This document shows positions 33,495 to 41,729 of a stretch of 64,000 nt of DNA, in pieces. This DNA comes from Hyphomicrobium_A sp964493785. Lineage in GTDB: Bacteria; Pseudomonadota; Alphaproteobacteria; Rhizobiales; Hyphomicrobiaceae. Position 1 is the first letter of the stretch, and each line of letters begins with the position of its first letter. A model generated the notes under the pieces. It did no database searches. It was not told the origin of the DNA and saw only the letters and a list, made by a program, of their open reading frames with translations. The translations under genes were made by a program, and so were the position numbers. The DNA lies in assembly GCA_964493785.1 (NCBI GenBank), contig CAZBPM010000008.1:62001-126000 (forward strand), given 5' to 3'.

Positions 33495-34238
33495 ATGTCA
33501 GTTTCCACGGGTCACCGCGCGGAAGAGCGCGCGATGGCAAACCCGGCTCTCCTCGGTCCAATACCGGCCGTCGGCGGGCGATTAACAATCCCCTCCTCAG
33601 TAGCGAGCAGCATCACACTATGGCGAGTTGACCACGCCGGGGATAACTCGCGTGCTGGCGCCGAACTGCTGGCAGACGAAGACTGGCGCGAGCTGACACG
33701 GACCCGGGGCCTTGCCCGCGAGCGCGCATTCCGGGTGCGGGCCTTGTTGCGCCAAGCGTTGAGCGCGGCCGTTGGGGAAGAGGTTGACGCCGGCGCGTGG
33801 CGTTTCGTGCGCAACACTTATGGCAAGCTCATGCTCGTCGACGGGCCGACAGGGATTGATTTCAGCATCTCACACTCGATGACGACGACCTGCATCGCGG
33901 TCGCGACATCGGGACGTGTCGGTCTCGATATCGCGCACGCCATTGTGCCCAACTGGCACACCGTCGCAGAACAATTCCTCTCCCGCGCTGACCGCAACAT
34001 GATTAATCGCCGCGATACGGTGGACGGAGAGAGAGAGTTCCTGCGCCTTTGGACGGCCAAAGAGGCCTTCGCCAAGCTCATCGGCGTCGGCTTGGCGGTA
34101 TCTGCACCGGAGATGGACTGCGGCGTTGGAACGCGTCTTGCCTCTTGGGTGGCTGAAAGCCCCTCGGGCGACCTCAGCATTTCGCTTGCCTTCGATGAAC
34201 CGACGGCAAAGCAGCGCATTGGGTGTCCCGGCGGATGA
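33495..34238 (+). CDS. 4'-phosphopantetheinyl transferase (Sfp type)
   Basis: 247 residues with FSISHS, GLDIA and LWTAKEAFAKLIGVGL, the order of Sfp-type enzymes. The KEAFAK Glu and the GLDIA Asp are Mg2+ ligands; the usual third ligand Glu of GxDIE is Ala here. It attaches phosphopantetheine to a carrier-protein serine. The NRPS next to it, whose start is 52 bases after this stop, has one such serine (Ser558), making this its probable activator. SD AGAAGG precedes the ATG at 33495. The C-terminal end is short after the KEAFAK helix. Confidence 0.85.
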   Translation: MSVSTGHRAEERAMANPALLGPIPAVGGRLTIPSSVASSITLWRVDHAGDNSRAGAELLADEDWRELTRTRGLARERAFRVRALLRQALSAAVGEEVDAGAWRFVRNTYGKLMLVDGPTGIDFSISHSMTTTCIAVATSGRVGLDIAHAIVPNWHTVAEQFLSRADRNMINRRDTVDGEREFLRLWTAKEAFAKLIGVGLAVSAPEMDCGVGTRLASWVAESPSGDLSISLAFDEPTAKQRIGCPGG

Positions 34239-34290
34239 ATTAAGCAAACAAACCTGCTCCTCAGAAGCAGGACCCCAGAGGAAGACGCCA

Positions 34291-37200
34291 ATGGCCTTCG
34301 TCGACACCCAGCTGACAGGCGTCGCGGCCAGTGGATCCACGCGATCAAGGGTTCTGCATCGCTATTTCGAGGACAACGCAGAACGGGTCCCCGACGCGAT
34401 CGCCGTGGAATGCGTGGACGCTTCGCTGACGTATCGCCAGCTCGATTGCTACGCCAACCAGATTGCGCACGCCTTGCGCAAGTGCGGGCTCGAGACCGGC
34501 GGCTTCGTCGGCATCCTGCTCGACAAGTCGCCCGGCCTCTACGCCGCGATGCTGGGAGCCCTGAAGGCGGGCGCCGCCTATGTGCCGCTCGACCCGAAGT
34601 TTCCGACCGATCGGATGACCGCGATCCTGGAAGACTGCAAGGCCTCCGTGGTGATCACGGATACCGCTGGTGCGGAGAGGATCGGCAATTCTATTGCGGC
34701 GTCGCTGCTTCTGCTCGATGCCGACAAAGCATTGCTAAGCGAGCTGCCCGAAGACGCAGTGCCGTTCCGCAAGGTCGGCGTGATGCCGATGGACCCGTGC
34801 TACGTCATTTACACGTCGGGTTCGACCGGACGTCCAAAGGGTGTCGTCGTAGAGCATCGCAACGCGTCGGCATTTGTCGACGGAATGCTTGATGCGTATT
34901 GCGTCGACGATAGCGAGCGCATCTACCAGGGCTTCTCAGTGGCGTTCGACGCCTCGGTCGAGGAGATCTGGCTGGCGTTCTCGCTCGGGGCGACTTTGGT
35001 CGTCCCCCCGCAGGAGGTCTCGCGCTCCCCGGGCGACGCTGCCGAATTCATCCGGACGCGTCAAATAACCTACTTCTCGACGATCCCGACTTTCCTTTCG
35101 ATGATCGATCAGGAGCTGCCTGGCGTCTCGACCATCGTGGTCGGCGGCGAAGCTTGCTCGCCCGAGCTCGTCAACCGCTGGGCGCAGCCATGGCGGCGGC
35201 TGCTCAATACGTACGGCCCGACGGAGGCGACCGTCGTCGCGACGCTGTCCGAGTGCGTTCCGGGGCAACCCGTCACGATCGGCAAGCCGCTGCCGGGCTA
35301 CAAGACATACGTCCTCGACGAAGATGGAGAGCTGGTGCCGGTAGGCGGCGTCGGCGAGCTTTACATCGGCGGCCCGGCCGTAGCACGCGGCTACATGAAT
35401 TCGCAGGAGATGACGGACGAGCGCTTCGTCAACTATCCGGACATCGACGATGGCCGCCTTTATCGCACCGGCGATCAGGTCCGGTTGATGGAAACCGGCG
35501 ATCTGCAATTCCTCGGGCGCATTGACGGGCAGATCAAGATACGCGGGTTCCGCGTCGAGCTGGCAGAGATCGAAGCGGTGTTGCAGCAGCAGCCGCGCGT
35601 TCGCGCAGCGGGCGTCACTGTCGCACAGAGCGATCACGGGATGGAGCTGGCGGCGTTCGTCGTGACCGATGGCGATGAACCCCTCGACACAGGCGCGCTG
35701 GCGGAAAGCATTGCGCATCTGCTGCCGGAATACATGCTGCCCAAGTATCTGGATGTCGTCGACGAGATTCCCTTGTCCAACAGCGGGAAGATCGATCGCA
35801 AGGCACTGCCGCAGCCGCAGACACTGCTGCGCCGCGCGCAACGTTCCTGCGAGCCCGCCGCGGACGACCTGGAGCGCCGCGTCGTCGAGATCTGGCAAGT
35901 GGCGATGGGCATCCCGGAAATCTCCGTCACGGATGATTTCTTCACCGATCTCAGGGGGCACTCGCTGCTCGCGGCGCGAGCGGTCACGGAACTGCGCGCG
36001 CGCTTTCCTCAAGCGGGCCTCTCGGTCCGCGATCTCTATCGGTATCCAACTGTCCGGGCTCTCGCCGGCGAGCTGCGCTCGCGCGGGATCGAGGCAGCCG
36101 TCACGTCTGCGGCGAACGACGACGAAGCCATAACACCTAGCGAGATCGCGTTTGCGAGCGTCGGACTCGTCACCCGTACGCTCGTCAGTTTGCTCCAAGG
36201 CGTCTCCGTGATCGGCTACTACGCGCTCGTCTCGGCGCCCATCACCGCCGCCATTCTGATGCTGGCCGCCGTGCACGACGGACTCATCACGTGGCCCGAC
36301 GCCGCACTGATGTCGACGATCGTCGGCTTCGGCTACTGGCCCGCGATGTTGATGCTGACGATAGGGCTGAAGTGGCTGGTGATCGGCCGCTTCCGTCCGG
36401 GCCGCTATCCGGTTTGGGGCTTCTACTATTTTCGCTGGTGGCTGGTGACACGGTTCCAAGCGCTGTCTTGGTCCGACATGTTCAGCGGCACCCCGCTGAT
36501 GACCCTTTATTTCCGCGCGATGGGAGCACAGGTCGGCAAGGGCGTGATGCTCGGCACCTCGCACTGTCTCGCATTCGACATGGTGAAGATCGGCGACGGC
36601 GCGAGCATCGGCGTCGAGACACAGCTTCTTGGCTGCAGAGTGGAAGACGGGATGCTCGTCATCGCGCCCGTCACGATCGGTCGCGATTGCCTCGTCGGCA
36701 TGCACTGCAATCTCGGGCTGGATTCGAGCATGGGTGACGGTGCGCGTCTAGACGACATGTCGCTGCTGCCGGACGGCGTGCATCTCGACGATCGCGAAAT
36801 GCGTGCCGGTGTTCCGGCACAGCCGGCGAATGTGCGTGCGCCTGGCGATCAGCTGATGCCGCCGCCTCGCCGTGGCCGCGCCGTGCTGTTCGGCCTTCTG
36901 CACCTGGGGCTGATTTATGCGATGGGCTATTTCCTGCTCGCGACGATTGTGCCGTCGGCTGCTCTCATTCTTGCGGCCATCTATTTCGGCGGCGCTGGCT
37001 GGGCCATCGCGGCAGCGCTCGTCTCGGTGCCGCTATCGGTCGGCGTCTACGCATGCGGCGTCATTGCCGTGAAGCGCTACCTGATCGGCAAGCTCGACAC
37101 CGGCACGATAAGGTTGCACAGCCTTTCCTATCTCAAACACTGGTTCTCCAAGTACCTGATGGAGAACACGCGGCAGATCCTAATGCCGCTGTACGCAACG

Positions 37201-38346
37201 GTTTACCTGCCGGCATTCCTGCGCCGGCTGGGTGCCGAGATCGGCGAAGGCAGTGAGATTTCTACGGTGGCGCACATCTGCCCCGATCACCTGGAAGTGG
37301 GCGACGGCAGCTTCCTGGCGGACGCCTGCCTTGTCGGGGGCCATCGCGCCCACGCCGGCTACTTCCAGACCGCCCCTGTGATGATCGGGTCGAAGTCGTT
37401 CGTCGGGAACAGCGCATTGCTTCCGGGTGGCACCATCGTCGGAGACGAAGCCCTGATCGGCGTGGCGTCGACTCCGCCGCGGTCATCCTACGTCCCCGAT
37501 CACACGGCGTGGCTCGGCTCGCCTTCGTTCGAGCTGCCGCACCGCCAGCAGGATTGCTGTTTCCCCGCATCGACGACTTTCGCCCCGACCGCTGCGATGC
37601 AGCGTCAACGCGCGTTCATAGATGCGGTGCGCGTCGTCGGACCTGGCCTCATCGTGATGGCAAATCTCATCCTGTTCACGCTGGCGGTTCTCGTCGCGTG
37701 GCAAAATCTGCCGATGTGGGGCGTGGCGCTTGCCGTTCTCGCAAGCAGCGGTGCGGTCGCATTCAACTCGATCCTGATCGTCGCGCTGCTCAAAAAGGCC
37801 ATCCTCGGCACGCTCGAGCCGACCGTCCGCCCGCTTTGGTCGCGGTTCGTGTGGCTCAACGAGCTCGTGAATGCGCTCTACGAGGGCGTGGTGGCGACCG
37901 TGATGACACCGCTGCTGGGAACGCGCATGGCGGCCCCTGCCCTACGAATGATGGGCTGCAAGGTCGGTAAGTGGGTGTTCATCGACACGACGCTGTTCTC
38001 GGAGTTCGACTTGGTCCACATCGACGACCATGCATCGCTGAACCTCGGCGCCACCATCCAGACGCATCTGTTCGAGGATCGCGTGTTCAAGGCCGACAAT
38101 CTGCGGATCGAGCGCGGCTGCTCGGTCGGGAACATGGCCGTTGTGCTGTACGACACGCGGATGCACGTAGGGGCGAAGCTTTGCCCACTGTCGGTGCTGA
38201 TGAAAGGCGAGACTCTGCCGGCCGGAACTACCTGGATCGGCATTCCATGCGAGCAGGTGCGGAACGGACAACCAGATCAGCAGAGCCTGCCGCCGCCGGT
38301 CCCGCCCGCGCCTTTCACATATGTCGAATTGCCGGCTGCCGCCTAG
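34291..38346 (+). CDS. Pls/PosA-type single-module NRPS with membrane beta-helix domains
   Basis: 1351 residues from ATG 34291 (AGAGGAAG upstream). Layout: adenylation domain (about 20-480; YTSGSTGRPKG, NTYGPTEATV, YRTGDQ, NSGKIDRKA), carrier domain (about 520-590; GHSLLA, Ser558), then a membrane-spanning region with three left-handed beta-helix segments replacing condensation domains. That is the Pls pattern of epsilon-poly-lysine synthase relatives. Aligning to GrsA, the pocket reads Asp, Ala, Glu, Ser, Val, Gly, Thr, Val, Val, Lys, close to lysine codes as I recall them. It probably makes a poly- or oligo-amino-acid with isopeptide bonds at the inner membrane. The product is not known. 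Confidence 0.9.
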   Translation: MAFVDTQLTGVAASGSTRSRVLHRYFEDNAERVPDAIAVECVDASLTYRQLDCYANQIAHALRKCGLETGGFVGILLDKSPGLYAAMLGALKAGAAYVPLDPKFPTDRMTAILEDCKASVVITDTAGAERIGNSIAASLLLLDADKALLSELPEDAVPFRKVGVMPMDPCYVIYTSGSTGRPKGVVVEHRNASAFVDGMLDAYCVDDSERIYQGFSVAFDASVEEIWLAFSLGATLVVPPQEVSRSPGDAAEFIRTRQITYFSTIPTFLSMIDQELPGVSTIVVGGEACSPELVNRWAQPWRRLLNTYGPTEATVVATLSECVPGQPVTIGKPLPGYKTYVLDEDGELVPVGGVGELYIGGPAVARGYMNSQEMTDERFVNYPDIDDGRLYRTGDQVRLMETGDLQFLGRIDGQIKIRGFRVELAEIEAVLQQQPRVRAAGVTVAQSDHGMELAAFVVTDGDEPLDTGALAESIAHLLPEYMLPKYLDVVDEIPLSNSGKIDRKALPQPQTLLRRAQRSCEPAADDLERRVVEIWQVAMGIPEISVTDDFFTDLRGHSLLAARAVTELRARFPQAGLSVRDLYRYPTVRALAGELRSRGIEAAVTSAANDDEAITPSEIAFASVGLVTRTLVSLLQGVSVIGYYALVSAPITAAILMLAAVHDGLITWPDAALMSTIVGFGYWPAMLMLTIGLKWLVIGRFRPGRYPVWGFYYFRWWLVTRFQALSWSDMFSGTPLMTLYFRAMGAQVGKGVMLGTSHCLAFDMVKIGDGASIGVETQLLGCRVEDGMLVIAPVTIGRDCLVGMHCNLGLDSSMGDGARLDDMSLLPDGVHLDDREMRAGVPAQPANVRAPGDQLMPPPRRGRAVLFGLLHLGLIYAMGYFLLATIVPSAALILAAIYFGGAGWAIAAALVSVPLSVGVYACGVIAVKRYLIGKLDTGTIRLHSLSYLKHWFSKYLMENTRQILMPLYATVYLPAFLRRLGAEIGEGSEISTVAHICPDHLEVGDGSFLADACLVGGHRAHAGYFQTAPVMIGSKSFVGNSALLPGGTIVGDEALIGVASTPPRSSYVPDHTAWLGSPSFELPHRQQDCCFPASTTFAPTAAMQRQRAFIDAVRVVGPGLIVMANLILFTLAVLVAWQNLPMWGVALAVLASSGAVAFNSILIVALLKKAILGTLEPTVRPLWSRFVWLNELVNALYEGVVATVMTPLLGTRMAAPALRMMGCKVGKWVFIDTTLFSEFDLVHIDDHASLNLGATIQTHLFEDRVFKADNLRIERGCSVGNMAVVLYDTRMHVGAKLCPLSVLMKGETLPAGTTWIGIPCEQVRNGQPDQQSLPPPVPPAPFTYVELPAAA

Positions 38347-38352
38347 GCTGGC

Positions 38353-39192
38353 TCAATTCTCGAACGTTATGCGACCAACGAGCTTGCCGTCGCAGACGTT
38401 CGAGCAGTCGATGTAGCCCGGCACGTCGAACGAGTCATAGAAGCGCAGGTCGAACTCGAAATAGTCGACGACCACCGTGGCACCCACGTTCCAGTACCAG
38501 TAGTCGATCCCACCGTCGCTCGGCTCGCCGTCGCTGTAGGCCAGCATGCCGCTCACTGAGGGCTGCCAGTCGTCGCCGAACTTCGGCAGATACTTCAGCA
38601 GCGAGGATTCGATAATCCAGTTGCGGCCCGTTCCGCCCTGGTAGTCGGGCGAATAGTAAACCGTGATCCCGCCGACGACGTCCTTGGGGATGAAGTCATA
38701 GTTCACGCTGCCGTACAGCTCGAAGAAATCGAGGTCGGCGAAGCTCGCGGCGTTCGGATAGGCGTAATAGATGAAGCCGCCGTCGAGTTCGGTTCGACCA
38801 AACTTCTTCTTGGCGCCGACCCAGGAGTAAATCGAGTAGTCACCTGATTCCTGGAATCCGCCGTTTACATCTGGAAAGACGCCGAAGTTGACGTTCGTCG
38901 CCCAGACGCCGGCATAGAACCAGTCATATGTGAAATCGGCGCCGCCTTGGATGGCGGCACTGCCGTCGGTGTCGCTGAAGCCGCGGAAGCGATAGTCAGA
39001 CGCCAGACCGACGTTGACCGTGAACTTGGCGCCTTTGGAATTCTCTTCGTTGTCGTCGAGAATGTCGAAATCTGGGACGCCTGTCTGAGCCTGGGCCGGC
39101 TGGGCATGGGCTTCAGTCAGGGGCAGAAGCGCAAGCAGCAATGCGCAAGCTGCAACGGATCTCAAGGCGAGTAGCCCATCGATGAGTCGCAT
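38353..39192 (-). CDS. TorF-family outer-membrane porin-like protein
   Basis: 279 residues from ATG 39192 (SD GGAGG ten bases upstream). The signal peptide is cleaved near AHA-QP. The rest is rich in aromatic residues and alternating strands (FTVNVGLASDYRFRGFS; YDWFYAGVWATN; DYWYWNVGATVVVDYFEFDLRFYDS), the pattern of TIGR02001/TorF-like beta-barrels. It ends GRITFEN. The family sits in the outer membrane of many alphaproteobacteria with unknown substrate. It converges on the NRPS and diverges from another outer-membrane gene. Confidence 0.85.
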   Translation of the reverse strand: MRLIDGLLALRSVAACALLLALLPLTEAHAQPAQAQTGVPDFDILDDNEENSKGAKFTVNVGLASDYRFRGFSDTDGSAAIQGGADFTYDWFYAGVWATNVNFGVFPDVNGGFQESGDYSIYSWVGAKKKFGRTELDGGFIYYAYPNAASFADLDFFELYGSVNYDFIPKDVVGGITVYYSPDYQGGTGRNWIIESSLLKYLPKFGDDWQPSVSGMLAYSDGEPSDGGIDYWYWNVGATVVVDYFEFDLRFYDSFDVPGYIDCSNVCDGKLVGRITFEN

Positions 39193-39458
39193 TGTGTGCA
39201 TGCCTCCAATGTTGGTCGGCGATGGCGTTCCATCACTCGCGGTTCGACGCTTACAGGCACAAACACCTGATTCGAGTCAGGCTCTCAAACGGAAGTCGGT
39301 GCTTGGCGGCCCGTCGCATCGTGTGCGTAACCCTGGGGACACACTGTGGGAAATCGGGTGGCATCGCGCCTCGACATGCGATGCGAATCACCGCCACTTC
39401 CATTCGAAGATTCCGTGTGCGTCGGGTCTACGTTTCGCTCGGCGAAAGAGGGCATGCA

Positions 39459-40211
39459 ATGCAACGATTGGCTATCGGACTTTCAATCGCAATGGCAGTT
39501 GCCGGTTCGGCGCTGGCAGACGGATACGAGGATCCCAAGTCCTTCAAGGCGCCTGAGGCGCCGATCTGGAGCGGCATCTATATTGGTGCCGGCGCCGGTT
39601 ACGGGCACGCCGATACACGCGACGACTACTACGAGGAATTCGGCGGCGACGTGTTCAGCTCGAGCTTCAGCGGACAGTCGGCTCAGGGCGGCCTTCTTCG
39701 CATCATGCTCGGTGCAGACCGACAGATCCGCGAGAAGTTCGTGATCGGCGGCTTTGTGGATTTCGACTGGACCGACATCAGCCAGAACTTCAAGTCTGGC
39801 GGTCCGGCTGACGATGCGATCGACGACGAGTTGACGATGGAGTGGCAGTGGTCGATCGGTGGCCGCGCAGGCTACCTCTTCACTCCGACGACGATGCTCT
39901 ATTTCCTGGCCGGCTTCACACAGGCTCACTTCAAGAGCGACGGCTGGTACGACATTTATCCAGACTTCGGGCCTGCGGACGTTCTGCCGGGCAAGTCATC
40001 GGCGACATTCAATGGATTCGTCGTCGGTTTCGGCATGGAGACGTTGATCGGGCATAACCTGTTCATGCGCGGCGAGATGCGGTATTCCGAATTCGACGGC
40101 CAGGTGATCAACAGCGGGACGTACTTCGGGACGACCTACAGCGACTCCGAGCATCCCAGCTTGCTGACGGGCATGCTTGGCCTGACGTACAAGTTCCAGC
40201 ACGGCTATTAA
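39459..40211 (+). CDS. Outer-membrane beta-barrel protein (Omp25/OmpA-barrel type)
   Basis: 250 residues from ATG 39459 (GAGGG seven bases upstream), which places the signal peptide (MQRLAIGLSIAMAVAGSALA) correctly. It continues as an eight-strand-like barrel: WSGIYIGAGAGYG, EKFVIGGFVDFDW, WSIGGRAGYLFTPTTMLYFLAG, ending LLTGMLGLTYKF. Such Omp25/RopB-type proteins are abundant in Hyphomicrobiales and act in envelope stability. The longer frame from 39192 has no family match. A terminator follows. Confidence 0.85.
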   Translation: MQRLAIGLSIAMAVAGSALADGYEDPKSFKAPEAPIWSGIYIGAGAGYGHADTRDDYYEEFGGDVFSSSFSGQSAQGGLLRIMLGADRQIREKFVIGGFVDFDWTDISQNFKSGGPADDAIDDELTMEWQWSIGGRAGYLFTPTTMLYFLAGFTQAHFKSDGWYDIYPDFGPADVLPGKSSATFNGFVVGFGMETLIGHNLFMRGEMRYSEFDGQVINSGTYFGTTYSDSEHPSLLTGMLGLTYKFQHGY

Positions 40212-40259
40212 GGCAGCGCCTCGGCGCTACCTCGCTGGATCTTCTGCTGCACAAAATTG

Positions 40260-40305
40260 ATCGCGCAAGTGAGGCTGATGGCCTTACTCGCGCGATTTGC
40301 TTTTG
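40260..40305 (+). terminator. Terminator after the beta-barrel gene
   Basis: A long stem (40260-40275 with 40280-40295, one mismatch and one G-T pair) precedes TTTGCTTTTG. Confidence 0.7.
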
Positions 40306-40333
40306 TGAGCGGAGATGGACGGTCCTGGGGCGG

Positions 40334-41695
40334 CTAGTTCTGCACAAAAAGGGGCTTGCGGCTTATCTCAAGCAGGTCACCAGCCTGTAGCATTGACATC
40401 GCGTTCGCTGCCAAGCGTTTGGGTCCGGCGGCGGTACGGCGGGTGATGACGAACGTTAGATCATCCGGCGTCAGGGGCAGGCTTTCAGCAACGTTGCCCG
40501 CAGCGCGGATGAGGCGCTCGCTGGACAACAGGACGAGATCCTCCTCGGCGATCTGACTGTCGAGGTTGGTCAGCTCGCGGTACAGCTCAATGCGCGTTTC
40601 GGCTTCGAGCTTGGCGATCTCGTGCTGAGCCTGGGCCAGCTTTTCTTCGGTCTGCGCCAGGCTTGCCTTGACGGCATCCTCGCGCTCGAGGACGTCGGAG
40701 AGTTCACCGCGGACCTGATAGAAGGCATGGTCATTGACGGTGCCGCGGTTGCGGGCTGCCGCCACGGTGTCGACGCGCTCGGAGCGGTTCTTGATGCTTT
40801 CCTCTACGTGCGTAAGGCGGGTGCGCAGAAGCTCTAGCTCGTGCTTTGCCGCACCGATCGTCGCCTGCAACGACTTCTTACGCGCATCCCGGGCCGCGAA
40901 GGCCAAGCGCCGCTCGACGGCGAACGTATCGACAAGCGTGCGCGCCTTCTCCTTGCCGGAGATTTCGACCAGCCGCGCGGGCACCTCCGCCGGCTGTCCA
41001 TCGCGCTCGGCCACCAGAGCCGCGCGGCGGGCCAGCATCAGCTGCATCTGACGTGCCGACTTGTCGAGGCGCTCGCGCTCGCGGATGGACTCGGCGGCGC
41101 GGGTGAAGTCGACATAGGTTGCGCCCATACCCTCGGACAGGGCGATCGCGTGCATCACCGTCATGCCGGGCGTGTAGCGGTGGGTGCCGGGCTTGGTGAT
41201 GGTGCCGACGACATAGACGGGCTCGCGACCGGAGACCACGATGCTGGCCTTGCCGTGGCGGCCCAGATTGCTTTTGAAGGCGTCGGCGAGGCGCGCCTCG
41301 AGCTGGCGCGGATTCTGGCCAACGACATTTACAGATCCCAGGATGGGCAGGAAGATGCTGCCGTCGTCCTGCACGACATACTCGCCGGAAAGCTCGACAC
41401 GCTCGATGAGGTCGGGCGCAGTGCCGCCGTCGCCGTCGACGTCCACCTTCTCGAAGAATGCGATCTTCAGCCGATCCCCGATGACGTAGGCATTGGCGTC
41501 CAGCGGGACGTTCATCGCTAAGCTCGGCTTGGCTCCGCCGCCAGTGCCGATCTCCGGATACGCTTGATCCGACGTCGTCATGGCGATGGAAGGATTATCC
41601 TCGGTCGCCTCAGCCGCGGTTACGATTGCCAACAGCGATCCGGCGGCAATCAGAGGCCGCAAGACGGAATGCAGGCCGTACGAAAAGTCACTCAT
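40334..41695 (-). CDS. Polysaccharide export protein, ExoF-like
   Basis: 453 residues. A signal peptide (cleaved near AEA-TE) is followed by a polysaccharide export domain (about 68-180; YVIGDRLKIAFFE, GEYVVQDDGSIFLPILG), an SLBB-type segment (VYVVGTITKPGTHRYTPG) and a long coiled coil (about 200-390). It ends in a second beta-rich domain. The layout is that of ExoF from rhizobial succinoglycan export. It lies downstream of the NodB-GT2 gene on the same strand, 35 bases from it, so the two form one exopolysaccharide operon. Confidence 0.85.
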   Translation of the reverse strand: MSDFSYGLHSVLRPLIAAGSLLAIVTAAEATEDNPSIAMTTSDQAYPEIGTGGGAKPSLAMNVPLDANAYVIGDRLKIAFFEKVDVDGDGGTAPDLIERVELSGEYVVQDDGSIFLPILGSVNVVGQNPRQLEARLADAFKSNLGRHGKASIVVSGREPVYVVGTITKPGTHRYTPGMTVMHAIALSEGMGATYVDFTRAAESIRERERLDKSARQMQLMLARRAALVAERDGQPAEVPARLVEISGKEKARTLVDTFAVERRLAFAARDARKKSLQATIGAAKHELELLRTRLTHVEESIKNRSERVDTVAAARNRGTVNDHAFYQVRGELSDVLEREDAVKASLAQTEEKLAQAQHEIAKLEAETRIELYRELTNLDSQIAEEDLVLLSSERLIRAAGNVAESLPLTPDDLTFVITRRTAAGPKRLAANAMSMLQAGDLLEISRKPLFVQN

Positions 41696-41729
41696 GATAA
41701 GCTCCCCTGGTCTTCGTTCTTTGTTGCTT

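Noticed and set aside
34936..36705. Long open frame antisense to the NRPS
   Set aside because: The sense strand carries all adenylation and carrier motifs; the antisense product has no recognisable pattern.
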